A DNA stretch of 64,000 nt, from contig CAWEOP010000003.1 in NCBI GenBank assembly GCA_963810755.1, positions 248,001 to 312,000 of the forward strand. Reading direction: 5' to 3'. This stretch comes from FEN-1219 sp963810755. Lineage in GTDB: Bacteria > Pseudomonadota > Gammaproteobacteria > Steroidobacterales > Rariloculaceae. The first letter of the stretch is position 1. Every line of letters begins with the position of its first letter. A program made the position numbers and the translations under genes. Of this stretch, positions 55,168-64,000 are shown one piece after another. A model generated the notes under the pieces. It had not been told where the DNA came from. It was given only the letters and a program-made list of their open reading frames with translations, and made no database searches.

Positions 55168-56054
55168 CGCTTGTTGGCGCGCGCGCGGCGTTTCTTGTTC
55201 GACGCGCGCTTGGTTTTTTTCTTCTGGGTTTTCTTCTGGGTCTTCTTCTGGGCTCTCTTGTGGGCGGACCGCTTCGCCTTCTTCTTGACCGCGCGCGGAG
55301 CCTTGCTCCTCGCGGGACGTGCCGTCTTCTTCTTCGCCTTCTTTTTCGCTTTCTTCTTCCGTGGGCCCGCGCTCTTCTTCTTCGCGGTGGGCGTGGCCTT
55401 CTTTCCGTTCCGCAGACCGAGCGCCGCCGTGAGCCGGCCGTAGACGTCGTCGACCTCGCCGGTCGCGCCGACGGTCTCGAGCAGCCCGAGCTCACGGTAG
55501 TGGGTGATCAGCGGCGCGGTCTGTCCCTCATACACACGCAGACGATTTCCGATCGTGGTCTCGTTGTCGTCCGCGCGCTGCAGCAGCTCGCCGCCGGCCT
55601 GCTTACAGGCCTCGAGCTCCGCGGGGGGCGAGAAATAGATGTTCAGCACCTGGCCCGTCTTCGAGCAGGTGCGCCGCCCCGTGAGCCGCTTCATCAGGAT
55701 GTCGAACGGGACGTCCATCAGCACCGCGGCGTCGATCTTCCAGCCGCGCTTCCGGAGCGCGGCCTCGAGGTCTCGCGCCTGTTTGCTGTTGCGCGGATAG
55801 CCGTCGAGGATGAAGCCTCGCGCGGCGTCGGGCTGCGCAATGCGCTCCTCGATCATGCCGAGCACGATGTCGTCGGACACGAGGTTGCCAGCGTCCATGA
55901 CGGCCTTCGCCTGGAGCCCGAGCGGCGTCTCCTCCGCGACCGCGCGGCGCAGCAGGTCGCCGGTGGACACCTGCGGGAAACCGAAATCCTTCTGGAGCCG
56001 TTGCGCCTGCGTGCCCTTTCCCGAGCCCGGCGCGCCGAGCATCACGATTCTCAT
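55164..56054 (-). CDS. adk: Adenylate kinase with a 77-residue Lys/Arg-rich C-terminal tail
   Basis: The first 219 residues are a normal long-type adenylate kinase: IVMLGAPGSGKGTQAQRL (P-loop), VSTGDLLRRAV, FILDGYPRNSKQA, the LID with RRTCSKTGQVLNIYFSPP and DDNETTIGNRLRVYEGQTAPL. It turns ATP and AMP into two ADP. Then follows a tail of 77 residues with 29 Lys, 11 Arg and no acidic residue, in blocks such as KKKAKKKAKKKT and KKTQKKTQKKKT, like histone H1 or AlgP tails. The stop falls inside the rnd stop. No frameshift is needed to reach the tail. Confidence 0.92.
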   Translation of the reverse strand: MRIVMLGAPGSGKGTQAQRLQKDFGFPQVSTGDLLRRAVAEETPLGLQAKAVMDAGNLVSDDIVLGMIEERIAQPDAARGFILDGYPRNSKQARDLEAALRKRGWKIDAAVLMDVPFDILMKRLTGRRTCSKTGQVLNIYFSPPAELEACKQAGGELLQRADDNETTIGNRLRVYEGQTAPLITHYRELGLLETVGATGEVDDVYGRLTAALGLRNGKKATPTAKKKSAGPRKKKAKKKAKKKTARPARSKAPRAVKKKAKRSAHKRAQKKTQKKTQKKKTKRASNKKRRARANKR

Positions 56055-56213
56055 ATTTGTTTTTCTCCAGACCACGAGGCGACCGCAGCAAAATAGCCGT
56101 CCGCCGCGGCCCCAGTCAAACGCGGCGCGCCCATTGCGGTGGACACCCGGCGCTCGCACGAATGGCGGCGGCGTTTGCTATCCTGCGGCGGGGTATTTTT
56201 TCGGGAACGCGCG

Positions 56214-57476
56214 ATGAAGAAGAATGTGTTCTACGCTCAGTCGGGCGGTGTCACGGCCGTGATCAACGCGAGCGCTTGCGGAGTCATCGAGACGGCCCGC
56301 AAGCACAAGAACAAGCTCGGCAAGGTCTACGCCGGCGTCAACGGCATACTCGGCGCTCTCACCGAGGACATGATCGACACCACGGCCGAGAGCGCGAAGA
56401 CCATCGCCGCGCTGCGCCATACGCCCGGTGGGGCGTTCGGCTCCGCGCGCTACAAGCTCAAGGGACTCGAGCAAAATCGGGCCGAGTACGAGCGGCTCAT
56501 CGAAGTATTCAGGGCGCACGACATCGGCTACTTTTTCTACAACGGCGGCGGCGACTCGATGGACACCGCGTATAAGGTGTCGCAGCTCGGGGCATCGCTT
56601 GGGCTTCCCGTCGTCTGCATCGGTGTACCGAAGACCGTCGACAACGACCTACCGATCACGGACACCTGCCCCGGCTTCGGCTCCGTCGCGAAATACGTAG
56701 CCGTGTCTACGCGCGAGGCGGCGCTTGACGTCGCGTCGATGGCGCGCACCTCGACTCGCGTGTTCATCCTGGAGGTCATGGGCCGGCACGCGGGCTGGAT
56801 CGCTGCGGCCGGCGGCCTCGCGGGCGAGACGGAGGCGGACGCGCCGCACATCATCCTGTTCCCCGAGATTCCGTTCGACGAGGCCGCGTTCCTCGCGCGC
56901 GTGAAGGAATCCGTCGAGAAGTACGAGTATTGCGTCGTCGTCGTGTCCGAGGGCGCACGCTACGCCGACGGCCGGTTCCTCGCGGAGGCCGGCGGCAAGG
57001 ACGCATTCGGGCACGCGCAGCTCGGCGGCGTCGCGGCTTCGATCGCGCAGCTCGTGCGCGGCAAGCTCGGGTACAAATACCACTACGCTATCGCCGATTA
57101 TTTGCAGCGCGCCGCGCGCCACATCGCCTCGAAGGTCGATGTTGCGCAGGCGTATGCGGTCGGCAAGGCTGCGGTGGAGCTCGCGCTCGCGGGCGAGAAC
57201 GCCGTGATGCCGACGATCGTGCGCAAGTCGAGCAAGCCCTACCGCTGGACGGTCGGCAGCGTTCCGCTCGCCAAGGTCGCGAACAAGGAAAAGATGATGC
57301 CGCGAAACTTCATCAGCAAAGACGGCTTCGCGATTACCGCTGCGTGCCGAACCTATCTCGGCCCGTTGATTCAGGGCGAGGATTATCCGCCCTACAGAAA
57401 CGGCCTACCGAGTTATGTCAGCCTGCGTAATCAGCGGGTTACCAAGCGGCTCTCGAGTGAGTTTGTGATAAAGTAG
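56214..57476 (+). CDS. pfp: PPi-dependent 6-phosphofructokinase
   Basis: The 420-residue enzyme phosphorylates fructose 6-phosphate reversibly with pyrophosphate. Diagnostic parts are FYNGGGDSMDTAYKVS, where Asp replaces the Gly of ATP enzymes, VPKTVDNDLPITD with the PPi-type Lys, EVMGRHAGWIAAAGGL and FPEIPFDEAAF. It is divergent from adk (159 bases) and followed by the pyrophosphatase gene hppA after 169 bases. That pairing is known from methanotrophs and points to PPi-linked glycolysis. Confidence 0.94.
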   Translation: MKKNVFYAQSGGVTAVINASACGVIETARKHKNKLGKVYAGVNGILGALTEDMIDTTAESAKTIAALRHTPGGAFGSARYKLKGLEQNRAEYERLIEVFRAHDIGYFFYNGGGDSMDTAYKVSQLGASLGLPVVCIGVPKTVDNDLPITDTCPGFGSVAKYVAVSTREAALDVASMARTSTRVFILEVMGRHAGWIAAAGGLAGETEADAPHIILFPEIPFDEAAFLARVKESVEKYEYCVVVVSEGARYADGRFLAEAGGKDAFGHAQLGGVAASIAQLVRGKLGYKYHYAIADYLQRAARHIASKVDVAQAYAVGKAAVELALAGENAVMPTIVRKSSKPYRWTVGSVPLAKVANKEKMMPRNFISKDGFAITAACRTYLGPLIQGEDYPPYRNGLPSYVSLRNQRVTKRLSSEFVIK

Positions 57477-57645
57477 CGCCGCTTTTCGCGCCGGGGGGCG
57501 GCGAAGCAAGAAAAACAGGGTTGAACCCGTTCGCAACCGCCGACGCGCCGAGCTCGGCGCGCGGTTCCAACATGGGTTGATCCAGCTTTGACGGGCTGCG
57601 CCGGTTGGCGCGCTCGAGTTTTAGGCTCGTTTGGGAGACAACGGA

Positions 57646-59673
57646 ATGAGTCCGAATATCACGCTTTGGCTGTCGCTCGGCGCCGCGCTTCTCGCGGTGG
57701 TCTATGGCTTCATCACGGTGCGCTGGGTCCTGTCCCTCTCGCCCGGCAACGCGCGGATGCAAGAGATCGCGGCCGCCATCCAGGAAGGCGCCAAGGCATA
57801 CATGAACCGCCAGTACTCGACGATCGCCATCGCCGGTGTCGTGCTATTCGTGATTCTCGGCTTCGCGCTCAATTGGGAAACGGCGCTTGGTTTCGCGGTC
57901 GGAGCGGTGTTCTCCGGCCTCGCGGGCTACATCGGTATGTTCGTCTCGGTGCGCGCTAACGTGCGCACGGCGCAAGCTGCGACCAACGGCTTGAACGCGG
58001 CGCTCAAGGTCGCGTTCCGCGGCGGCGCGGTCACCGGGCTGCTCGTCGTCGGCCTCGGCCTCCTCGGCGTCGCGGGCTACTACGCCGTGCTGCACTCGAT
58101 GGGCTACGAGCAGGAACAGATTCTCAAGGCGCTCGTCGGCCTCGCGTTCGGCGGCTCGCTGATCTCGATCTTCGCGCGGCTCGGCGGCGGCATCTTCACC
58201 AAGGGCGCGGACGTCGGCGCGGACCTCGTCGGCAAGGTCGAGGCTGGGATTCCCGAGGACGACCCGCGCAACCCGGCCGTTATTGCCGATAACGTCGGCG
58301 ACAACGTCGGCGACTGCGCCGGCATGGCAGCGGACTTGTTCGAAACCTATGCCGTGACACTGATTGCGACGATGCTGCTCGGCGGACTCACGGCCGCGTC
58401 GCTCGGCGAAAACGCGGCTCTCTACCCGATCGTGCTCGGCGCCGTTTCGATCGTCGCGTCGATCGTCGGCACGTTCTTCGTGAGCACCAAGACCGGCAAG
58501 ATCATGCCGGCGTTGTACAAAGGCGTGGTCGTGTCGGGCGTTCTTGCCGCGATCGCGTTCTACCCGATCACGATGTCGTTGATGGGTGCGACAGGCAACG
58601 CGCTGAACCTGTATTTCGCGGCGCTGATCGGCCTCGCATTGACGGCCGCGATGGTCGTGATCACCGAGTACTACACGGGCACGAACTTCAGCCCGGTGAA
58701 GAAGATCGCCGAGGCGTCGACGACCGGCCATGCGACCAACATGATCGCGGGCCTCGGCGTATCGATGAAGTCCACGGCGCTGCCCGTGCTCGCGGTGTGC
58801 GCCGCGATTTGGGGAGCGTTCGAGCTCGGCGAGCTCTACGGCATCGCGATCGCGGCCACGAGCATGCTGTCGATGACGGGCATGATCGTCGCGCTCGACG
58901 CGTTCGGTCCGATCACGGACAACGCGGGCGGCATCGCGGAGATGTCGAAGCTGCCGAGTGACGTGCGCAAGGTGACCGACGCGCTCGACGCGGTCGGCAA
59001 CACGACCAAGGCCGTGACGAAGGGCTACGCGATCGGCTCGGCCGGTCTCGCGGCTCTCGTCCTGTTCGCGGACTACACGCATAGCTTGACGGAGGCATCG
59101 CAAGGCGGTGCGACCACGTTCCTGTTCGACCTGTCAGACCACCGCATCATCATCGGCCTGTTCGTCGGCGGCTTGATCCCTTATCTCTTCGGCGCGATGG
59201 CGATGGAAGCGGTCGGCCGCGCAGCGGGCTCGGTCGTCATCGAGGTGCGCCGGCAGTTCCGCGAGATCAAGGGAATCATGGAGGGCACGACGAAGCCCGA
59301 CTACTCGACGGCCGTGGACCTTCTGACGAAGGCCGCGATCAAGGAGATGATCATCCCCTCGCTGTTACCGTTGTTGGTCCCCGTGATCATCGGGTTGTTG
59401 CTCGGCCCCGAGGCGCTCGGCGGACTGCTCGTCGGCACGATAGTCACCGGTTTGTTCGTCGCGATCTCGATGACGACCGGCGGCGGCGCGTGGGACAACG
59501 CGAAGAAATACATCGAGGACGGCCACTTCGGCGGCAAGGGCTCCGACGCACACAAGGCCGCGGTCACGGGCGACACCGTCGGCGATCCGTACAAGGACAC
59601 GGCCGGCCCCGCGATCAACCCGCTCATCAAGATCATCAACATCGTCGCGTTGCTCTGCGTGCCGCTGCTCTAG
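57646..59673 (+). CDS. hppA: K+-independent H+-translocating membrane pyrophosphatase
   Basis: The 675-residue protein has about 16 membrane segments and the PPi-site motifs GADVGADLVGKVEAGIPEDDPRNP (in parts) and VIADNVGDNVGDCAGMAADLFE. The GNTTKAVTKGYAIGSA segment carries the Lys that marks the K+-independent, proton-pumping class. It couples PPi hydrolysis to proton export, or makes PPi from the gradient. The ATG at 57646 has GGGAGAC upstream. It follows pfp on the same strand. Confidence 0.96.
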   Translation: MSPNITLWLSLGAALLAVVYGFITVRWVLSLSPGNARMQEIAAAIQEGAKAYMNRQYSTIAIAGVVLFVILGFALNWETALGFAVGAVFSGLAGYIGMFVSVRANVRTAQAATNGLNAALKVAFRGGAVTGLLVVGLGLLGVAGYYAVLHSMGYEQEQILKALVGLAFGGSLISIFARLGGGIFTKGADVGADLVGKVEAGIPEDDPRNPAVIADNVGDNVGDCAGMAADLFETYAVTLIATMLLGGLTAASLGENAALYPIVLGAVSIVASIVGTFFVSTKTGKIMPALYKGVVVSGVLAAIAFYPITMSLMGATGNALNLYFAALIGLALTAAMVVITEYYTGTNFSPVKKIAEASTTGHATNMIAGLGVSMKSTALPVLAVCAAIWGAFELGELYGIAIAATSMLSMTGMIVALDAFGPITDNAGGIAEMSKLPSDVRKVTDALDAVGNTTKAVTKGYAIGSAGLAALVLFADYTHSLTEASQGGATTFLFDLSDHRIIIGLFVGGLIPYLFGAMAMEAVGRAAGSVVIEVRRQFREIKGIMEGTTKPDYSTAVDLLTKAAIKEMIIPSLLPLLVPVIIGLLLGPEALGGLLVGTIVTGLFVAISMTTGGGAWDNAKKYIEDGHFGGKGSDAHKAAVTGDTVGDPYKDTAGPAINPLIKIINIVALLCVPLL

Positions 59674-59815
59674 ACCGCGCGCAAAGCTTCGTTCAAAGAC
59701 GGCCGCGCGAGGGCGTACGCGCAGCCGTTCCTTTTCTGGATCGGCGGCAGCGAGCGGACCGCGCGCAGCGTTGCTCGGCGCTTTAGACACTTCTGCTCGA
59801 GCGCGATCGGTAGCG

Positions 59816-60982
59816 TCACTCCGCCGTCGCGGCGGGGTCCGGCGGCAAGTGCCACGACACGACGAACGTCGCGATCAACACGAGCGTCCCCACGACGAGG
59901 ATCGCAGGCACGGCCTGGGCACCCAAGCCGACGGACCCCGTGTACGCGCCGACGGCGACGAGCATCGCGGAATTTTCGAAGAAACTCTGGAGCGCGACGG
60001 CGCCGCCGCTGCCGATGCTCTTGTGGCCGATCTCCTGGAGCGCGGCATTCATCGGCACCATGAACAGGCCGCCGCAGAGCCCGATCGCGACGAGCACGAT
60101 GCGCGCGGGCCACGCCGTAGCGACGAAGCCGAATACGAGGATGCACACGCCCATCGCATAGGCCGCGAGCCGCGCGCGGCGCAGCTTCTCGATCGGTATC
60201 AGGCGCGGCACCACGAGCGCGCCGCCGACGATACCGAGCGCGAGAAACAGCGTGAGGTCCGCGACGTCCGTTGCACTCCGCGTCGCGAGCACCGCGGGCG
60301 CCCACGCGACCAGCAGCAAGCGCAGCACCGCTGCGGACGACCAGAACAGCGAATTACCGAGCATCGCGAAGCGCGCCCGCGCGGTCGCGAACATCAAACG
60401 CATCTTGCCGCCGAATTTGCCGAGGCCGGTTCCGGCGCGAACGCCCAGCGGCGCGAGCCGCGGCAGAAATACCGTCGCGGCCGCCGACGCGGTATAGCAC
60501 GCAATGACGGCACCGAGCGCGAGCTCGATGGATCGATCCGCGACTCGCGCGCCGACGACGGTGCCGACGACGATCGCCACTATCGTCGATCCTTCGATCA
60601 GGCCATTGGCACGCACGAGCGCCGACCGCGCGACCAGCTCCGGCAGTATTCCGTACTTCGCCGGACCGTAGACGGCAGCGCCGACGCCCACGAGCGCGTA
60701 GGCAGCCATCGGCTCGATGCCCGCGAACATGAGGCCAGCGCCCGCGGCCTTGAGCACGTTGCCGATCAGCAGCACCTGCGGCTTCGAACGACTGTCGGCG
60801 AAAGGCCCGGTCCACGGCGCGAGCGCGACGAACGCGACGAGAAATGCGCTCTGCAGCGCGGGCACGTACCACGCGCCGCGGGGCGAATCGATCAACATCG
60901 CGATCGCGGCGAACAGCAGCGCATTGTCCGCGAGCGCCGTCAGGAACTGCGCGCCGAGCAGGATGAAGACGGCGGGGCTCAA
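59816..60982 (-). CDS. lplT: Lysophospholipid transporter LplT
   Basis: The 388-residue major-facilitator protein has about 12 membrane segments. The start FILLGAQFLTALADNALLFAAIAML, GPFADSRSKPQVLLIGN, GAAVYGPAKYGILPEL and GGLFMVPMNAALQEIGHKSIGSGGAVALQSFFEN (in parts) are typical of LplT. It flips lysophospholipids inward for re-acylation by Aas, whose gene overlaps it by four bases (TTGA). The start is TTG. Confidence 0.93.
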   Translation of the reverse strand: MSPAVFILLGAQFLTALADNALLFAAIAMLIDSPRGAWYVPALQSAFLVAFVALAPWTGPFADSRSKPQVLLIGNVLKAAGAGLMFAGIEPMAAYALVGVGAAVYGPAKYGILPELVARSALVRANGLIEGSTIVAIVVGTVVGARVADRSIELALGAVIACYTASAAATVFLPRLAPLGVRAGTGLGKFGGKMRLMFATARARFAMLGNSLFWSSAAVLRLLLVAWAPAVLATRSATDVADLTLFLALGIVGGALVVPRLIPIEKLRRARLAAYAMGVCILVFGFVATAWPARIVLVAIGLCGGLFMVPMNAALQEIGHKSIGSGGAVALQSFFENSAMLVAVGAYTGSVGLGAQAVPAILVVGTLVLIATFVVSWHLPPDPAATAE

Positions 60983-63156
60983 GATACGGCTCGCTCGCCT
61001 CGCGGCAGCGCCTCCTCGACGAGCGCTTGCACGGCGGGGTAGTCGGCTTTGCCGCTGCCGAGCAGCGGGATTTTCTCGACGTGGACGATGCGCTTCGGCA
61101 CGTTGAGCTCGGTCATGCCGTCCGCGCGCGCACGCGCGGACAAATCCTGACGCGCGGCGTCGGCTTTCGTCGTCACGAGTATCAGCTGCTCCCCTTTCTG
61201 GAAGTCCGGCACGCTCACGACCGCGTGCTGCAGGTCGGGCCAGGTACGCGACGCGAGCTCCTCGACCGCCGTCAGCGACACCATCTCGCCGCCGATCTTC
61301 GCGAAACGCTTCGCGCGCCCTAGGATCGTGACGAACCCTTCCGCGTCGATCGACACGATGTCGCCCGTGTCGTACCAGCCGGCACCGCGTTCGGTCGCGG
61401 GCGGCTGGATCACTCCGGGCCGGTCGTGCTTCAAGTACCCGAGCATCACGTTCGGCCCCCGCACGGACAAGCGGCCGCCCTCGACGCCGGGCACGGGATC
61501 GAGCGCATATTCGATTCCCGGAAGCAGCCTTCCGACGGTCCCTACGCGCGTGTCGACCGGCGTGTTCGCCGCGATCACGGGGCTCGTCTCGGTGGCGCCG
61601 TAGCCCTCGAAGATCTGCACGCCGAATTTATCCGTCCAGATCCGGCGCGTCTCGTCCCTGAGCTTCTCGGCGCCCGCGAACGCGTAGCGCACGCTGTAGA
61701 AGTCGTACGGATGAGCGAAGCGCGCATAGCCTGAGAGGAACGTGTTCGTGCCGAACATCACCGTCGCGTTGATGTCGTAGGCCATCTCGGGAACGATCCG
61801 ATAATGCAGCGGCGACGGATAGAGGAACGTGCGCATGCCGGACAGGATCGGCAGCAGCGTCCCGGCCGTGAGCCCGAACGAGTGGAACAGCGGGAGCGCA
61901 TTCAGGATGATGTCCTGCGAGCTGAAGTCGAAGCGGGCCATGACTTGCTCGCGGTTCGCCAGCAAGTTCGCGTGCGACAGCACGACACCCTTCGGCAGCC
62001 CTTCGGACCCCGACGTGAACAGCACGACAGCCGGCTCCTCCGGCCGCACTCGCTCGCGGCGGTAACGCCAGCCCGCGAAGCTGCGCGCGAGCAGCGCGCC
62101 GATCTTCATCGCGGGCGTGACGCGCGACCGCACGTCTTCGAGGAACACCACGTCCGCGGTCTGGCGAAGCGTGTCCACGATCTTCTCGAGCTTCGCCGCT
62201 TGGACGAAGCGCTCCGAGGTATAGACCTTCTTGATGCGCGCGCTCTCGAGGGACGCGACTAGGCTCTTGGCGCCGAGCGTGTAATTGAGCATCGCGGCGA
62301 CCCGGCCACGCGCCTGCAGCCCGAAGAACGCCACGATCGCCGCGAGCGCGTTCGGCAACATCAGTCCCACCATCTCGCCGCGCTGCGTGTCGCGCGCCAT
62401 CAAGTTACCGAGGATCGTCGTACGCACGATGAGCTCGTTGAACGTGATCGGCTTGCGCTCGATGTCTTCCGCGATCACGTGCGCGCCGCCGTGCACGCGC
62501 CGCGCATCGAGCAGCGCTTCGAACAGCGTACGCCGGTAGTTCGACGTCGCGAACATCATCTCCGTCATCAAGTCCGCGAGCTGCTTGCCGGCCTCGCGGC
62601 GGCGCTCGCGGCCGCGGACCTCCGGCGGGATCGCGAACCGGCGCGGCCGCAGGATCGTGAGCGTGATCTGCGGAAACATCCGCAAGCGAATGCGCCCGCG
62701 CATGCGCGAGAACGGCGTGTACTGCGCGCCGTCGATCCGCACCGGCAGCAGCATCGCACCCGACTTGTCCGCGACGAGGCCCGGGCCCGGATAGATCTTC
62801 ATGAGCGAGCCGGTTACCGTGATCCGGCCCTCGGGGAAGATCGCGGCGCGCTTGTCTTGCGAGATGTAGCGGATCAGGGATTTGATCGAGTAAGGATTCG
62901 TCGGGTCTAGCGGGAACGCGTCGACAACCACGAGCAGCGGCCGCATCCACCAACGCTTCGAGATCTGCGTGTTGATCGCGAACGTGAGCCGATCCGGCAG
63001 GAATACGGCGAGCAGCACTGCGTCGAGGAACGACGTGTGGTTCGCGACGACGAGCACGCGCTCGCCCGCATCGGCGTAGTTGTCGAGACCGACGACGTGC
63101 ACGCGGTAGACGACGCGCAGCAGGATGCGCACGAACCAACGGCAGAGCTCGACCAT
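60979..63156 (-). CDS. aas: Bifunctional acyl-ACP synthetase / 2-acylglycerophosphoethanolamine acyltransferase
   Basis: The 725-residue protein joins two enzymes. Residues 1-200 are a PlsC-type acyltransferase with NHTSFLDAVLLAVFLPD (HX4D) and FPEGRITVTGSL. Residues 210-725 are an AMP-forming acyl-activating enzyme with VVLFTSGSEGLPKGVVLSH, EGYGATETSPVIAANTP, GWYDTGDIVSIDAEGFVTILGRAKRFAKIGGE (in parts) and a late catalytic Lys in LLGSGKADYPAV. It re-acylates lysophosphatidylethanolamine at the inner membrane. lplT follows directly. Start ATG. Confidence 0.95.
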   Translation of the reverse strand: MVELCRWFVRILLRVVYRVHVVGLDNYADAGERVLVVANHTSFLDAVLLAVFLPDRLTFAINTQISKRWWMRPLLVVVDAFPLDPTNPYSIKSLIRYISQDKRAAIFPEGRITVTGSLMKIYPGPGLVADKSGAMLLPVRIDGAQYTPFSRMRGRIRLRMFPQITLTILRPRRFAIPPEVRGRERRREAGKQLADLMTEMMFATSNYRRTLFEALLDARRVHGGAHVIAEDIERKPITFNELIVRTTILGNLMARDTQRGEMVGLMLPNALAAIVAFFGLQARGRVAAMLNYTLGAKSLVASLESARIKKVYTSERFVQAAKLEKIVDTLRQTADVVFLEDVRSRVTPAMKIGALLARSFAGWRYRRERVRPEEPAVVLFTSGSEGLPKGVVLSHANLLANREQVMARFDFSSQDIILNALPLFHSFGLTAGTLLPILSGMRTFLYPSPLHYRIVPEMAYDINATVMFGTNTFLSGYARFAHPYDFYSVRYAFAGAEKLRDETRRIWTDKFGVQIFEGYGATETSPVIAANTPVDTRVGTVGRLLPGIEYALDPVPGVEGGRLSVRGPNVMLGYLKHDRPGVIQPPATERGAGWYDTGDIVSIDAEGFVTILGRAKRFAKIGGEMVSLTAVEELASRTWPDLQHAVVSVPDFQKGEQLILVTTKADAARQDLSARARADGMTELNVPKRIVHVEKIPLLGSGKADYPAVQALVEEALPRGERAVS

Positions 63157-63268
63157 CAGCGCCTCGAATCACCGCAAAACGCGTTGTCGGAATCGCGGAA
63201 TAGCAGATCCGGACCGGCATCACAAGGTCGGTGTGACTTCCGGAAGTCGGGCGACGGTCGCGGCGCGG

Positions 63269-64000
63269 CTAGTGGACGGCTTGCAGAGGGCGAGGCTTCT
63301 CGACCACGTAACCTTGGACGAAGTCGACGCCGAGGGTGCGCAGCGCTTCGAACGAAGCCTGATCCTCCACTTGCTCCGCGACTACCCCGAAATCGAGCGT
63401 GCGTGCGAGCTTCACCATCGCGGAGATCATTTCGCGGTTCACGCCGCCCTCCTCGAGGTCGTGCGTGTAGACGCCGTCGATCTTCAGATAGTCGAGCGCG
63501 AGGTTCTTCAGGTTGGAGAACGAGCCGATGCCGCTGCCGAAGTCATCGAGAGCGAATTGACAGCCGATGCCGTGCAGCACGTTGATGAACCGCTGCGCCT
63601 GCTCGAGCTGAGTCACGACCGCCGACTCGCGCACCTCGAAGCAGATTTTGTCTGGGCTCACACCGGTGTGGTCGAGCACATCCACCACGAACTCGAGGAA
63701 GTCGTCGTCGCCGAGCGTCTGGGCGGAAAGATTGATGCTGCACGTGCGCCCGTTCGGCAGATGCGGTGCTCCGCCCGCGATGGCGGTGAATGCCGCCTGC
63801 ACGACCCAGCGGTCGATGTGCGACATGAGCTGATAGCGCTCCGCCGAGGCCAGGAAGTGCACGGGCAGAATGCTCTTGCCCGACTCGTCGCGCATCCTGA
63901 GCAGGATCTCGGCAGCGGGTCCCGACTGCGACCGGCCGCCGACGGCGATGATCGGCTGCACGTAGAGCTCGAACTCGTTTTCTTTGAGCGCGCGCTGCAA
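63269..64000 (-). CDS. EAL-domain c-di-GMP phosphodiesterase-like protein, C-terminal part
   Basis: The gene enters from the right edge; only the last 243 residues are seen. They form an EAL domain: FELYVQPIIAVG, AAEILLRMRDE (EIL in place of EAL), CSINLSAQTLGD, CFEVRESAVV, FALDDFGSGIGSFSNLKNL, LDYLKIDG and VQGYVVEKPRPL. The loop that usually reads AEGVE is AEQVED. The metal Asp pair DDFG and the KIDG Lys are intact, so it may be active, but the EQVE change leaves doubt. Domains upstream (often GGDEF, PAS) are unseen. Confidence 0.88.
   Translation of the reverse strand: MQRALKENEFELYVQPIIAVGGRSQSGPAAEILLRMRDESGKSILPVHFLASAERYQLMSHIDRWVVQAAFTAIAGGAPHLPNGRTCSINLSAQTLGDDDFLEFVVDVLDHTGVSPDKICFEVRESAVVTQLEQAQRFINVLHGIGCQFALDDFGSGIGSFSNLKNLALDYLKIDGVYTHDLEEGGVNREMISAMVKLARTLDFGVVAEQVEDQASFEALRTLGVDFVQGYVVEKPRPLQAVH

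Noticed and set aside
57544..57561. 18-base perfect palindrome between pfp and hppA as a terminator
   Set aside because: CGCGCCGAGCTCGGCGCG has no loop and no T-run after it. It may be an operator, but there is no support for termination.

Overview
The window is a gene-dense, GC-rich chromosomal segment of a gammaproteobacterium. It carries the division and cell-wall (dcw) cluster, secA, a cytochrome bc1 operon, sspAB, the lptCAB-rpoN-hpf-rapZ row and a glycolytic row, in an order close to that of Pseudomonas and its relatives. I cannot name the genus. An affiliation near Nevskiales, Steroidobacteraceae or Xanthomonadales would fit the GTGGGAGC-type REP element and the PPi-dependent phosphofructokinase, but that is inference. 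I see no tRNA, rRNA, insertion sequence, prophage or CRISPR array.

Layout. 1-7 kb: pilD (partial), coaE and zapD on the plus strand, then mutT, secA and an M23 peptidase on the minus strand. The peptidase has a c-di-GMP-I riboswitch in its leader; dciA faces it. 7-25 kb: the dcw cluster on the minus strand, transcribed mraZ-rsmH-ftsL-ftsI-murE-murF-mraY-murD-ftsW-murG-murC-murB-ftsQ-ftsA-ftsZ-lpxC. It has a clear promoter and MraZ box array, and no ddl gene between murC and ftsA. 25-29 kb: rnpB, rsmI, and divergent lpoA-yraN-gmhA/diaA. 29-33 kb: petABC-sspAB on the minus strand. 33-40.7 kb: a DegS/AlgW-type protease, murA-ibaG, then lptC-lptA-lptB-rpoN-hpf-rapZ without ptsN. A 25-bp inverted REP pair follows rapZ. 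40.8-49.3 kb: tkt-gap-pgk-glycerate kinase-pyk-patatin on the minus strand. 49.5-55 kb: cpdA, a TraB/GumN protein, rubredoxin, a LON-domain protein, mpl, an unknown membrane protein and rnd. 55-64 kb: adk with a long Lys/Arg tail, pfp-hppA (PPi-PFK and H+-PPase), lplT-aas and a partial EAL protein.

How the genes work together. Most of the window builds the envelope: lipid II precursor synthesis (murA to murG, mraY), septal synthesis (ftsI, ftsW, ftsQ, ftsL, ftsA, ftsZ, zapD), peptidoglycan recycling (mpl), PBP activation (lpoA), LPS synthesis and transport (lpxC, lptABC), phospholipid repair (aas, lplT) and secretion (secA). Central carbon genes suggest a PPi-linked glycolysis: PPi-PFK next to a H+-pumping pyrophosphatase, with gap, pgk and pyk nearby.

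Data quality. Six genes (mraY, murD, rsmI, petB, murA, glycerate kinase) carry about ten single-base frame changes, nearly all apparent one-base insertions. Because most of these genes are essential or near-essential, I read them as sequence errors rather than pseudogenes.

Only short intergenic stretches remain. None exceeds 300 bases except 24862-25578, which is filled by the mraZ promoter region, about 215 bases (24948-25163) in which I recognise nothing, and rnpB.
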